Part shown: positions 23,021 through 33,802 of the stretch, in pieces | Layout of the letters: every line of letters starts with the position of its first letter | How positions within the stretch are numbered: position 1 is the stretch's first letter | Source of the DNA: Arachis hypogaea | Lineage: Eukaryota; Streptophyta; Magnoliopsida; Fabales; Fabaceae | Direction: 5' to 3' | Assembly (NCBI RefSeq): GCF_003086295.3 | Contig: NC_092047.1 | Span: 65,328,054 to 65,392,053, forward strand | DNA length: 64,000 nt | Program-made: the position numbers and the translations under genes | Notes under the pieces: model-generated | What the model saw: only the letters and a program-made list of their open reading frames with translations | Database searches by the model: none | Told to the model about the DNA's origin: nothing

Positions 23021-24888
23021 TTGTTCGAGTTTGGACAACTGATGGTTCATCGTGTTGCTCAGATTTGGTAATTTTCGTCTTATTTTGTTTTCAAAAAGTT
23101 TGCAAAAATCTTTCAAAATAATAATTTTCCTTTATTTTCGAAAAAAAATCATAAATCTTTTCAAAAAGTATATTGTTCTTCAGAATTTTTAAGAATGAAT
23201 TCTAGAGTTTCATGAAGCATGTTGAAGCCTAGCTGGCTGTAAAGCCATATCTAAATTCTTTTTGACTGAGGCTTCCAAACCACCATCACAAGGGCAAGCT
23301 AGTTGTTGCTGATCCACCTGCTGTTGTATGCCTGATATATCTTCTAAAGCTTGGCTGGCTATTAAGCCATGTCTAACAATCAGATTGGAGCTTTAGACTA
23401 AGAGTACAAGATTCCTGGAATTCATATTAAAAATTTTGAAATCCTTATTTTTCTTTTTCAAATAATTTTCAAAAAATATCAAAAAATTTATAAAATCAAA
23501 AAAATCAAAAATATTTTGTGTTTCTTGTTTGAGTCTTGAGTCAATTTTTAAGTTTAGTGTCAATTGCATTTTTTTTTTCTAAAATTTTTTTGCATTTTTC
23601 GAAAATTCATGCATTCATAGTGTTCTTCATGATCTTCAAGTTGTTCTTGGCCAGTCTTCTTGTTTGATCTTCATATTTTCTTGTTTTGTGTCTTTTCTTG
23701 TTTTTCATATGCATTCTTGCATTCATAGTGTCTATACATGAAAAATTTCTAAGTTTGGTGACTTGCATGTTTTCTTTTCTTGAAAATTTTTCAAAAATAA
23801 GTCTTGATGTTCATCTTGACATTCAAAGTGTTCTTGGTGTTCATCTTGACATTCATAGTGTTCTTGCATTCATCACATGTTTTGATCCAAAATTTTCATG
23901 CATTGAGTCAATTTTGTGTTTTTCTCTTTCATCATTAAAAATTCAAAAATTAAAAAAATATCTTTTCCTTTTTCACTCATAAATTTTCGAAAAGTTGAGT
24001 TGACTTTTTCAAAACTTTTTAAAATTTAGTTGTTTCTTATGAGTCAAATCAAATTTTCAATTTAAGAATCTTATCTTTTCAAAATCTTTTTCAAAAATCA
24101 AATCTTTTTCATTTTTCTTATTTATTTTCGAAAATTTTAAAAATATTTTTCAAAAATCTTTTTCTTAATTTTATATCAAATTTTCGAAAATATTATCATC
24201 AATTAATGTTTTGATTCAAAAATTTCAAGTTTGTTACTTGCTTGTCAAGAAAGATTCAAACTTTAAGTTCTAGAATCATATCTTGTGATTACTTGTGAGT
24301 CAAGTCATTAATTTTGATTTTAAAATTCAAATCTTTTTCAAAACTAATTTTAATCATATCTTTCTATCATATCTTCCTTAAATCATATCTTTTTCAAAAA
24401 AAAAATTGATTTTAAAATATCTTTTCTAACTTCTTATCTTCTTATTTTTTAAAAAAAATTTTCAAATTTTGTTTCAACTAACTAATTAACTTTTTGTTTG
24501 TTTCTTATCTCTTTCAAAACTACCTAACTAACTATCCTTCTCTAATTTTCGAAAATACCTCCCTCTTTTTCAAAAATTCTTTTTAATTAATTAATTGTTT
24601 AAATTTTAATTTTAATTTTAATTCTCCTTTAATTTTCAAAAATCACTAACTCTTTTTCAAAAAAATTATTTTCGAAAACTTTTCTCTCTCATCTTCTTCT
24701 ATTTATTTATTTATTTACTAACACTTCTCCTCATCTCATATCTCTGCTCCCCTCACCCTTGTGTTTGGATTCTCCTCCCTTCTCTTTCCTTACATTACAA
24801 TTCTTTTCTTCTTCTACTCACACAAAGGAATCTCTATACTATGACATAGAGGATTCCATATTTTCTTTGTTATTCCCTTCTTTGTCAT
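23021..24888 (+). other. Long AT-rich leader of element A with stem-loops and TTTTCGAAAA motifs
   Basis: Non-coding, 1.87 kb. Two short stem-loops are visible: TGGCTGTAAAGCCA (23234-23247, GNRA-type loop GTAA) and TGGCTATTAAGCCA (23357-23370, loop ATTA). Downstream, 'tttttcaaaaatc' and the palindromic TTTTCGAAAA recur many times up to 24680. AAGTTTGGTG also appears at 23754. The length and position fit a packaging or dimerisation leader, but this is inference. Confidence 0.55.
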
Positions 24889-27081
24889 ATGAACAGGAGC
24901 AAGGACAAGAACATTCTTGTTGAAGCAGATCCTGAACCTGAAAGGACTCTGAAAAGGAAACTCAGAGAAGTTAAAATACAACAATCCAGAGACAACCTTA
25001 CAGGAATTTTCGAACAGGAAGAGGAGATGGCAGCCGAAAATAATAATAATGCAAAGAGGATGCTTGGTGACTTTACTGCACCTAATTCCAATTTACATGG
25101 AAAAAGCATCTCAATTTCAACCATTGGAGCAAACAATTTTGAGCTTAAACTTCAATTAGTTTCTCTGATGCAGCAGAACTGCAAGTTCCATGGACTTCCA
25201 TCTGAAGATCCTTTTCAGTTCTTAACTGAACTTTTGCAGATCTGTGATACTGTTAAGACTAATGGAGTAGATCCTGAAGTCTACAGGCTCATGCTTTTCC
25301 CTTTTGCTGTGAGAGACAGAGCTAAAATATGGTTGAATTCTCAACCTATAGATAGCCTGAACTCTTGGGATAAGCTGGTCAAGGCTTTCTTAGCCAAGTT
25401 CTTTCCTCCTCAAAAGCTGAGTAAGCTTAGAGTGGATGTTCAAACCTTCAGACAGAAAAAAGGTGAATCCCTCTATGAAGCTTGGGAGAGATACAAGGAA
25501 CTGACCAAAAAGTGTCCTTCTGACATGCTTTCAGAATGGACCATCCTGGATATATTCTATGATGGTCTGTCTGAATTGGCTAAGATGTCATTGGATACTT
25601 CTGCAGGTGGATCCATTCACCTAAAGAAAACGCCTGCAGAAGCTCAAGAACTCATTGACATGGTTGCAAATAACCAGTTCATGTACACTTCTGAGAGGAA
25701 TCCTGTGAGTAATGGGACGCCTCAGAAGAAGGGAATTCTTGAAATTGATACTCTGAATGCCATATTGGCTCAGAATAAAATATTGACTCAGCAAGTCAAT
25801 ATGATTTCTCAGAGTCTGAGTGGAATGCAAGCTGCATCCAACAGTACTCAAGAGGCATCTTCTGAAGAAGAAGCTTATGATCCTGAAAACCCTGCAATAG
25901 CAGAGGTGAATTACATGGGTGAACCATATGGAAACACCTATAATCCCTCATGGAGAAATCACCCAAATCTCTCATGGAAGGATCAACAAAAGCCTCAACA
26001 AGGCTTTAATAATGGTGGAAGAAATAGGTTTAACAATAGTAAACCTTTTCCATCATCCACTCAGCAACAGACAGAGAACTCTGAACAAAATACCTCTAAT
26101 TTAGCAAACTTAGTCTCTGATCTATCTAAGGCCACTGTGAGTTTCATGAATGAAACAAGGTCCTCCATTAGAAATTTGGAAGCACAAGTGGGCCAACTGA
26201 GTAAAAGGATCACTGAAATCCCTCCTAGTACCCTCCCAAGCAATACAGAAGAAAATCCAAAAGGAGGGTGCAAGGCCATTGAATTGACCATCATGGCCGA
26301 ACCCACAAGAGAGGAGAAGGACGTGAATCCCAAGGAGGAAGACCTCCTGGGACGTTCAGTGATCAATAAGGAGTTTCCCTCTAAGGAACTAAAGGACTCT
26401 GGGGCTCATCTAGAGACCATAGAGATTCCATTGAACCTCCTTACACCCTTCATGAGCTCTGATGAGTATTCTTCTTCTGAAGAGAATGAGGATGTTACTG
26501 AAGAGCAAGTTGCCAAGTTCCTTGGTGCAATCATTAAGCTGAATGCCAATTTATTTGGTAATGAGACTTGGGGAGATGAACCTCCCCTGTTCACCAATGA
26601 ACTAAATGCATTGGATCAACTGAGATTGCCTCATAAGAAACAGGATCCTGGAAAGTTCCTAATACCTTGTACCATAGGCACCATGACCTTTGAGAAGGCT
26701 CTATGTGACCTGGGGTCAGGAATAAACCTCATGCCACTCTTTGTAATGGAGAAACTGGGAATCTTTGAGGTACAAGCTGCTAAAATCTCATTAGAAATGG
26801 CAGACAATTCCAGAAAATAGGCTTATGGACAAGTAGAGGACATATTAGTAAAGGTTGAAGGCCTTTACATCCCTGCTGATTTCATAATCCTAGATACTGG
26901 GAAGGATGAGGATGAATCCATCATCCTTGGAAGATCCTTCCTAGCCACAGCAAGAGCTGTGATTGATGTTAACAGAGGTGAACTAGTCCTTCAATTGAAT
27001 GAAGACTCCCTTGAGTTTAAAACTCAAGGACATCCTTCTGTAAACATGGAAAAGAGGCACAGTAAGCCGCTCTCAAAATAG
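24889..27081 (+). pseudogene. Gag-protease of element A
   Basis: One frame of 731 codons with a single internal TAG at 26818 (one C-to-T step from a Gln codon). Residues about 80-270 are a retrotransposon Gag core (LMLFPFAVRDRAKIWL, SWDKLVKAFLAKFFPPQKL, ESLYEAWERYKELTKKCP). A Gln/Asn-rich spacer follows, with no CCHC zinc knuckle. The protease has the active-site motif LCDLGSGINLMPL (about residues 604-616) and the IILGRSFLATARAVID motif after the stop. The frame ends at TAG 27079 and leads into the stem-loops with no RT. The start ATG matches that of element B, which supports it. Gag would form the particle. Apart from one stop the frame is well preserved. Confidence 0.85.
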
Positions 27082-27174
27082 AGTCAACCAGAGCCCCACA
27101 GTCAAACTCTAAGTTTAGTGTTGGGGAGTCTCAACAATGCTCTGAACATCTGTGAGGCTCCATAAGAGCCCACT

Positions 27175-27220
27175 GTCAAGCTTTTGACATTAAAGAAGTG
27201 CTTGTTGGGAGGCAACCCAA
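27175..27220 (+). promoter_or_regulatory. Twin stem-loops after gag-protease, element A
   Basis: First stem-loop GTCAAGCTTTTGAC (27175-27188, stem GTCAA/TTGAC). The spacer carries AAAGAAGTGCTTG. Second stem-loop TTGGGAGGCAACCCAA (27205-27220). The order and spacing are kept at 56071-56116 and 35107-35155. Confidence 0.65.
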
Positions 27221-27368
27221 TTTTTATTTATCTAATTCTAATTTTATTTTTACTGTTGTTTCATGTTTTATTAGGTTCATGATCATGTGGAGTCACAAAA
27301 TAAATAGAAAAATCAAAAACAGAATCAAAAATAGCAGAAGAAAAATCATATCCTGGAGGAAGGGCTTA

Positions 27369-27612
27369 CTGGCGTTTAAACGCCAGTAAGGAGCATCTGG
27401 CTGGCGTTCAACGCCAGAACAGAGCATGGATCTGGCGTGGAACGCCCAAAACAAGAAGCATCCTGGCGTTCAGACGCCAGAAATGCACACTGAGGAAAGC
27501 TGGCGCTGAACGCCAGAAACAAGTATAGAACTGGCGTTCAACGCCAGAAACATGCTGTAGCTGGGCGCTGAACGCCCAGAACAAGCATCAATTCGGCGTT
27601 TAAATGCCAGAA
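27369..27612. repeat. Array of CTGGCG...CGCCAG palindromes, element A
   Basis: About seven copies at 30-40 base spacing, beginning with a perfect 18-base palindrome CTGGCGTTTAAACGCCAG. Some copies gain a base on both arms (CTGGGCGCTGAACGCCCAG near 27571), which preserves pairing. The same motif lies in U3 of the LTRs of A and B. Confidence 0.8.
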
Positions 27613-27966
27613 TTGCATGCAAAGGCATTTTACATGCCTAATTGGTGCAGGGATGCAAATCCTTGACACCTCAGGATCTGTGGACTCCACATGATCAACT
27701 CAGCATCTGTGGACCCCACAGGATCCCCACCTACCACCACTCATTCTCTTCCCTCTTCTCATTCATCCTCTCTTCCCAATAAACACCCTTCCCCAAAACC
27801 CTTCACCAATCACCTCAAGCTCTCTTCCCTATCACCCATTCACCACTCACATCCATCCACTCTTCCCCATAACCTACCTCATAAACCCCACCTACCTTCA
27901 AAATTCAAAATCACTTTCCCACCCAAACCCTCCCTAAATGGCCGAACCTAACCCCTCTCCCTTCAC

Positions 27967-27974
27967 TATATAAA
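27967..27974 (+). promoter_or_regulatory. Internal TATA box upstream of third ORF, element A
   Basis: TATATAAA followed by CCCCTCCATTCTTC and TCACACAACACAA, the layout of a plant core promoter (TATA, CT-rich patch, CA start). It lies 194 bases upstream of the third-ORF ATG. The same arrangement is conserved in element B and at 35862. Confidence 0.55.
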
Positions 27975-28160
27975 CCCCTCCATTCTTCTTCAATTTCACA
28001 CAACACAACCCCCTCCTCCTCTTCTTGGCCGAAACACATCTCTCTCCCTCTCCTCCATTTCTTCTTCTTCTTCATCTATTCTTTCTTTTCTTGCTCGAGA
28101 GCGAGCAATATTCTAAGTTTGGTGTGGTAAAAGCATAAAGCTTTTTGTTTTTCCATTACC

Positions 28161-29315
28161 ATGGCACTTAAGACCGGAGAATCCTCTAGAAAAGGGAAAG
28201 GAAAGACAAAAGCTTCCACCTCCGAGTCATGGGAGATGGAAAGATTCATTTCCGAAGCCCATCAAGACCACTTCTATGATGTTGTGGCCAAGAAGAAGGT
28301 GATCCCCGAGGTCCCTTTCAAACTCAAGAGAAATGAGTATCTGGAAATCCGACATGAAATCCAAAGAAGAGGTTGGGAAGTTCTAACAAAACCCATCCAA
28401 CAAGTCGGAATTCTAATGGTTCAAGAGTTCTATGCTAATGCATGGATCACTAGGAACCATGATCAAAGTAAGAACCCGAACCCAAAGAATTATCTCACCA
28501 TGGTTTGGGGGAAATACTTAGATTTTAGTCCGGAGAATGTGAGGTTGGCGTTTGACTTGCCTGTGATGCAAGGAGATGCACGCCCCTACACTAGAAGGGT
28601 CAACTTTGATCAAAGGTTGGACCAAGTCCTCATGGACATATGTGTAGAAGGAGCTCAATGAAAGATTGACTCAAAAGGCAAACCGGTTCAACTTAGAAGA
28701 CTGGACCTCAAGCCTGTGGCTAGAGGATGGTTGGAGTTCATCCAACGCTCCATCATTCCCACTAGCAACCGATCTGAAGTTACTGTGGATCGAGCCATCA
28801 TGATTCATAGCATCATGATTGGAGAGGAAGTAGAAGTTCATGAAGTCATCTCCCTTGAACTCTACAAAATAGCCGAAAAGCCCTCCCCCTTGGCAAGGCT
28901 AGCTTTTCCTCATCTTATTTGCCATCTATGTTACTCAGCTGGAGCTTTCATAGAAGGAGACATTCCCATTGAGGAAGAAAAGCCCATCACTAAGAAAAGG
29001 ATGGAGCAAACAAGAGAGCCCACTCATGGAGCTCAAGAAACACGTGAGGAAGCTCATCATCAAGAAATCCCTGAGATACCTCAAGGGATGCACTTTCCTC
29101 CATAAAATCTTTGAGAGAAAATCAACACCTCCCTAGGAGAATTAAGTTCCAACATGGGACAATTAAGGGTGGAACACCAAGAGCACTCCATCATCCTTCA
29201 TGAAATTAGAGAAGATCAAAGAGCAATGAGGGAGGAGCAACAAAGACAAGGAAGAGACATAGAAGAGCTCAAGGACATCATTGGTTCCTCAAGAAGGAAA
29301 CGCCACCATCACTAA
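28161..29315 (+). pseudogene. Third ORF of element A, plant-transposon-protein-like domain
   Basis: Homologous throughout to the intact frame at 57047-58195. Two stops interrupt one frame: TGA at 28659 (Trp codon in element B, a G-to-A change) and TAA at 29103 (Gln codon in B, C-to-T). The N-terminus is basic. The core includes VQEFYANAWITRN, KYLDFSPENVRLAFDLP and ARGWLEFIQRSIIPTSNRSEV, the pattern I associate with the 'putative plant transposon protein' domain. The C-terminus is a Gln/Glu-rich probable coiled coil ending in basic RKRHHH. Function is unknown. Confidence 0.8.
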
Positions 29316-30448
29316 GGTGGACTCATTCCTTGTTCTTAAATTTTCTATTTTTCGTTTTCTTATGTTAAATGTTTATCTATGTTTGTGTCTTTATTACATG
29401 ATCATTAGTGTCTAAGCGTCTATGCCTTAAAGTAGTGAATATGAATCCATCACCTCTCTTAAATGAAAAATATTTTTAATTCAAAAGAACAAGAAGTACA
29501 TGAGTTTCGAATTTATCCTTGAACTTAGTTTAATTATATTGATGTGGTGACAATACTTTTTGTTTTCTGAATGAATGCTTGAACAGTGCATATGTCTTTT
29601 GAAGTTGTTGTTTAAGAATGTTAAATATGTTGGCTCTTGAAAGAATGATGACAAGGAGACATGTTATTTGATAATCTGAAAAATCATAAAAATAATTCTT
29701 GAAGCAAGAAAAAACAGCAAAGAACAAAGCTTGCAGAAAAAAAATAGCGAAAAAAAAAGAGAGAGCAAAAGCAAGCAGAAAAAGCCAAAAGCTCTTAAAA
29801 CCAAAAGGCAAGAGCAAAAAGCCAATAACCCTTAAAACCAAAAGGCAAGGGTAAATAAAAAGGATCCCAAGGCTTTGAGCATTAGTGGATAGGAGGGCCT
29901 AAAGGAATAAAATCCTGGCCTAAGCGGCTAAACCAAGCTGTTCCTAACCATGTGCTTGTGGCGTGAAGGTGTCAAGTGAAAACTTGAGACTGAGCGGTTA
30001 AAGTCAAGGTCCAAAGCAAAAGAAGAGTGTGCTTAAGAACGCTGGACACCTCTAATTGGGGACTTTAGCAAAGCTGAGTCACAATCTGAAAAGGTTCACC
30101 CAATTATGTGTCTGTGGCATTTATGTATCTGGTGGTAATACTGGAAAACAAAGTGCTTAGGGCCACGGCCAAGACTCATAAAGTAGCTGTGTTCAAGAAT
30201 CAACATACTGAACTAGGAGAATCAATAACACTATCTAACTCTGAGTTCCTATAGATGCCAATCATTCTGAACCTCAATGGATAAAGTGAGATGCCAAAAC
30301 TATTCAAGAGGCAAAAAGCTACAAGTCCCGCTCATCTGATTGGAGCTATATTTCATTGATAGTTTGGAATTTATAGTATATTTTCTTCTTTTTATCCTAT
30401 TTTATTTTCAGTTGCTTGGGGACAAGCAACAATTTAAGTTTGGTGTTG
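29316..30448 (+). other. 3' internal non-coding region of element A with polypurine-like tract
   Basis: No coding frame. A tandem duplication of about 37 bases (aaaaagccaaaagctctt-type unit) lies at about 29778-29850. The segment ends in AAGTTTGGTGTTG (30436-30448) abutting the 3' LTR, the position of a plus-strand primer. Confidence 0.65.
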
Positions 30449-32152
30449 TGATGAGCGGATAATTTATACGCTTTTTGGCATTATTTTTAGTATGTTTTTA
30501 GTAGGATCTAGTTACTTTTAGGGATGTTTTTATTAGTTTTTATGTTAAATTCACATTTCTGGACCTTACTATGAGTTTGTGGGTTTTTCTGTGATTTCAG
30601 GTATTTTCTGGCTGAAATTGAGGGACTTGAGCAAAAATCAGATTCAGAGGTTGAAGAAGGACTGCTGATGCTGTTGGATTCTGACCTCCCTGCACTCAAA
30701 GTGGATTTTCTGGAGCTACAGAACTCCAAATGGCGCGCTTCCAATTGGGTTGGAAAGTAGACATCCAAGAATTTCCAGCAATATATAATAGTCCATAATT
30801 TGCCCAAGTTTAGATGATGCAAAAGGGCGTTGAACGCTAGTTCTACGCTGCAGTCTGGAGTTAAACGCCAGAAACACGTCACGAACCAGAGTTGAACGCC
30901 AGAAACACGTTACAAACTGGCGTTCAACTCCAAGAATGACCTCTCCATGTGTAAACTTCAATCTTAGCCCAAGCACACACCAAGTGGGCCCCGGAAGTGT
31001 ATTTCTACATCATTTACTTACTTCTGTAAACCCTAGTGACTAGTTTAGTATAAATAGGACTTTTTACTATTGTATTAGAGATCTTTGGATCATTTTTAGA
31101 TCTCTAAACCTCCATGGGAGGCTGGCCACTCGGCCATGCTTACCCTATTTTCACTTATGTATTTTTCAACGGTAGAGTTTCTACACTCCATAGATTAAGG
31201 TGTGGAGCTCTGCTATTCCTCATGATTTAATGCAAAGTACTACTGTTTTTCTATTCAATTCAACTTATTCCGCTTCTAAGATATCCATTCGCGCCCAAGA
31301 ACATGATGAATGTGATGATTATGTGACGCTCATCATCATTCTCACTTATGAACGCGTGCCTGACAAACACTTCCGTTCTACATGCAAACAACCTAGAATG
31401 AATATCTCTTGGATATCTAATACAGGGGACCGAGTCCGAGTTATTAGTGTTTTCGTGGTATAAGTTAGAACCCATGGATGGCCATTCCTGAGATCCGAAA
31501 AGTCTAAACCTTGTCTGTGGTATTCCGAGTAGGATCTGGGAAGGGATGGCTGTGACGGACTTCAAACTCGTGAGTGCTGGGCGTAGTGACAGACGCAAAA
31601 GGATATTAAATCCTATTCCAGTATGATCGAGAACCTCCAGATGATTAGCCATGCAGTGACAGCGCATTGGACCATTTTCACAAGAGAGGATGGGATGTAT
31701 CCATTGACAACGGTGATGCCTTACAGAAAGCTTGCCATAGAAAGGAGTAGGATTGGTTGGATGAAGACAACAGGAAAGCAGAGGTTCAGAGGAACGAAAG
31801 CATCTCTATACGCTTATCTGAAATTCTCACCAATGATTTACATAAGTATTTCTATCTTTATTTTCTGTTTATTTATTATTTATTTTCGAAAACTCCATAA
31901 CCATTTAATATCTGCCTGACTGAGATTTACAAGATAACCATAGCTTGCTTCAAGCCGACAATCTCTGTGGGATCGACCCTTACTCACGTAAGGTTTTATT
32001 ACTTGGACGACCCAGTGCACTTGCTGGTTAGTTGTGCGAAGTTGTGAAGTTATGTTTGGACCATGGTATTGTGCACCAGTTATTGGCGCCATTACCAGGG
32101 AGAGAATGAGCAACAAATTTTACAACCTCAGGGATCACAATTTCGTGCACCA
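30449..32152 (+). repeat. 3' LTR of element A
   Basis: 1704 bases, the same length as the 5' LTR, from TGATGAGCGG to GTGCACCA. TATA box at 31049-31056. Target duplication ATCAT follows at 32153-32157. Confidence 0.9.
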
Positions 32153-32157
32153 ATCAT

Positions 32158-32640
32158 CATTAATTCTTGAAAAATCAACATATCTAATCCCTAGTGATCT
32201 CACCCATTATCAAGCTTTACTTCTGTTCTTTTGAATTTCTTATTTCCCAATACCCAATTCCCTTGTTTACATTCATGCACTTTAACCTTTCTGCCATTTA
32301 CATTCAGCTTTTACATCCTTGCACTTTAAACTTCTGTTATTTACAATTTAGCCTTTACTTTCTTGCACTTTAAGTTTTTGCTATTACATTTCCAATTATT
32401 TAGTTCAGTCTATTTTACTTTCAGTCCTTTAAATTCCTTGTCATTTAATTCGCTGCAATTTACTTTCAAAATAAGAATCTCAAGAAATCACACAATCTGT
32501 CTGCCTAACTAGAATATCATTTAACCAAAGTTGCTTAATCCACGAATCCTCATGGGATCGACCTCACTCTTAGTGAGTTTTACTACTTGATGTGACCCGG
32601 TATACTTGCCGGTGGTTATACATGAAATTTAATTTTTTTT
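32158..32640 (+). repeat. Right part of the LTR split by element A
   Basis: Continues the LTR of 19690-21292 after the duplicated ATCAT. It ends with the block 'catgggatcgacctcactct' (about 32551) and CTTGCCGGTGG (32606), homologous to the U5 end of the LTRs of A and B. The exact right edge is unclear; I place it near 32640. Confidence 0.55.
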
Positions 32641-32846
32641 TACGTATTAGTGTGGTGTCTCCCACCTAACACTTTTGTTTATTGTCCTTATGTTTTATTT
32701 TACTCCATCGCTTGCAACGATATAAGTTAATAAAAAAAATGTTACTCGTAAAATTTGCAATGTTCTAACAAGGAACAAGCTCATATATTAAATAATAGTT
32801 AATAACTAGAAAGAACAAGTTGGTAACACTTGGCTTCTTGTATCAC
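32641..32846 (-). other. Antisense post-pol fragment
   Basis: The plus strand shows GTGGTGTCTCCCACC (32653-32667), the reverse complement of the post-pol stem-loop GGTGGGAGACACCAC, with the following AAGTG motif also inverted. This is therefore a minus-strand scrap. The rest, up to the RT fragment, is AT-rich and unassigned. Confidence 0.45.
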
Positions 32847-33800
32847 TATGGCATACCGGGAGTTTGGTCATTACACCAGCAACTTTTCAAAGGTGTATGC
32901 TTTCTACTTTTTTAGATATGGTTGAAAAGTTTATTGAGGTATTTATAGATGCCTTCTATGTTTCTGGTGATTCTTTTAATTCTTGCCTTAAGCATCTAGC
33001 CTTAGTTTTGAAACGGTGTCAGGAAACAAACCTCGTTTTGAACTGGAAAAAATCCCATTTTTTGGTAACTGAGGGAATTGTTCTTGGACATTGGATTTCA
33101 AACAAGAGAATAGAAGTTGATAAAGCCAAGGTGGAAGTAATTGAAAAATTACCGTCACCTACTAATATTAAGACAATAAGAAGTTTTTTATGACATGCAG
33201 AATTTTACAGGAGGTTTATAAAAGACTTTTCCAAAATTGCGAAACCCCTGTGCAACCTGTTGGTTGCTGACACTACTTTTGTTTTTGACAAGAAATGCCT
33301 GCATGCTTTTGATAATTTAAAAGAAAAGCTTGTCTCTACACCCATCATTGCCCTACCCAACTGGAAATTACCATTTGGACTAATGTGTGATGCTAGTGAC
33401 TATGCTATAGGGGCTATCTTGGGACAGAGACAAGACAAGCTTATGCATGTCATTTATTATGCCAGTCGTGTTCAGAATGACACGCAAAATAATTACACAA
33501 CTATAGAGAAGGAATTACTGACTGTTATTTATGCAATTGATAAGTTTAGATCCTATTTAATTGGTTATAAGTTTATTGTTTATACTGATCATGCTGTTCT
33601 TCTTATGTACCTTCTAACCAAGTAGGATTCTAAACCAAGATTAATCAGATGGGTACTCTTTTTTTAGGAGTTTAACATTGAGATTAGAGACAGAAAAGGA
33701 TCAGAGAATCAAGTGGTTGATCATCTATCTAGGATTGAGCCTGAGGGAGGGATGCCACCCCCCACTGCTGTGATTGAGACCTTCCCTGATTAGTACCGCT
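32847..33800 (+). pseudogene. Reverse transcriptase (3' half) and RNase H of a FIDEL-like relic
   Basis: One frame, entered in the RT palm near ITPATFQRCML. The catalytic box reads FIDA at 32942-32953: the second Asp is Ala, so RT would be inactive. Then LGHWISNKRIEVDKAKVEV, RNase H CDASDYAIGAILGQ and TTIEKELLTVIYAIDKFRSYL. Stops lie at 33191, 33623, 33665 and about 33791; most are TAG one C-to-T step from Gln, while the first (TGA) stands where relatives have Gly. RT fingers, protease and Gag are missing upstream. This is a plausible autonomous partner type for the pol-less elements A and B. Confidence 0.8.
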
Positions 33801-33802
33801 TC

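Larger units (their letters stand above)
27221..28160 (+). other. Spacer between gag-protease and third ORF, element A
   Basis: Non-coding. In order it holds a palindrome array (27369-27612), two GGATCTGTGG/CCACAGGATC-type inverted repeats (27674-27696 and 27703-27726), a CT/CA-rich stretch, an internal TATA box (27967) with a CT-rich start region, and the motif AAGTTTGGTGT (28114) about 45 bases before the third-ORF ATG. Confidence 0.65.
21293..32152 (+). mobile_element. Element A: complete pol-less LTR retrotransposon (FIDEL/Feral-like)
   Basis: Two LTRs of identical length (1704 bases) flank a 7.45 kb interior, with perfect five-base target duplications. Interior order: tRNA-Asp primer site, 1.9 kb AT-rich leader, Gag-protease, twin stem-loops, palindrome array, internal TATA box, third ORF, polypurine-like tract. 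RT, RNase H and integrase are absent, so mobility would depend on another element. The LTRs differ at roughly 19 positions in their first 370 bases and appear closer elsewhere, indicating a fairly recent insertion. The name FIDEL/Feral-like rests on memory of peanut LTRs. Confidence 0.85.

Noticed and set aside
27369..27612. CRISPR-like spaced palindromic repeats
   Set aside because: Plant retroelement context, irregular spacing, units themselves diverged, and no cas genes.
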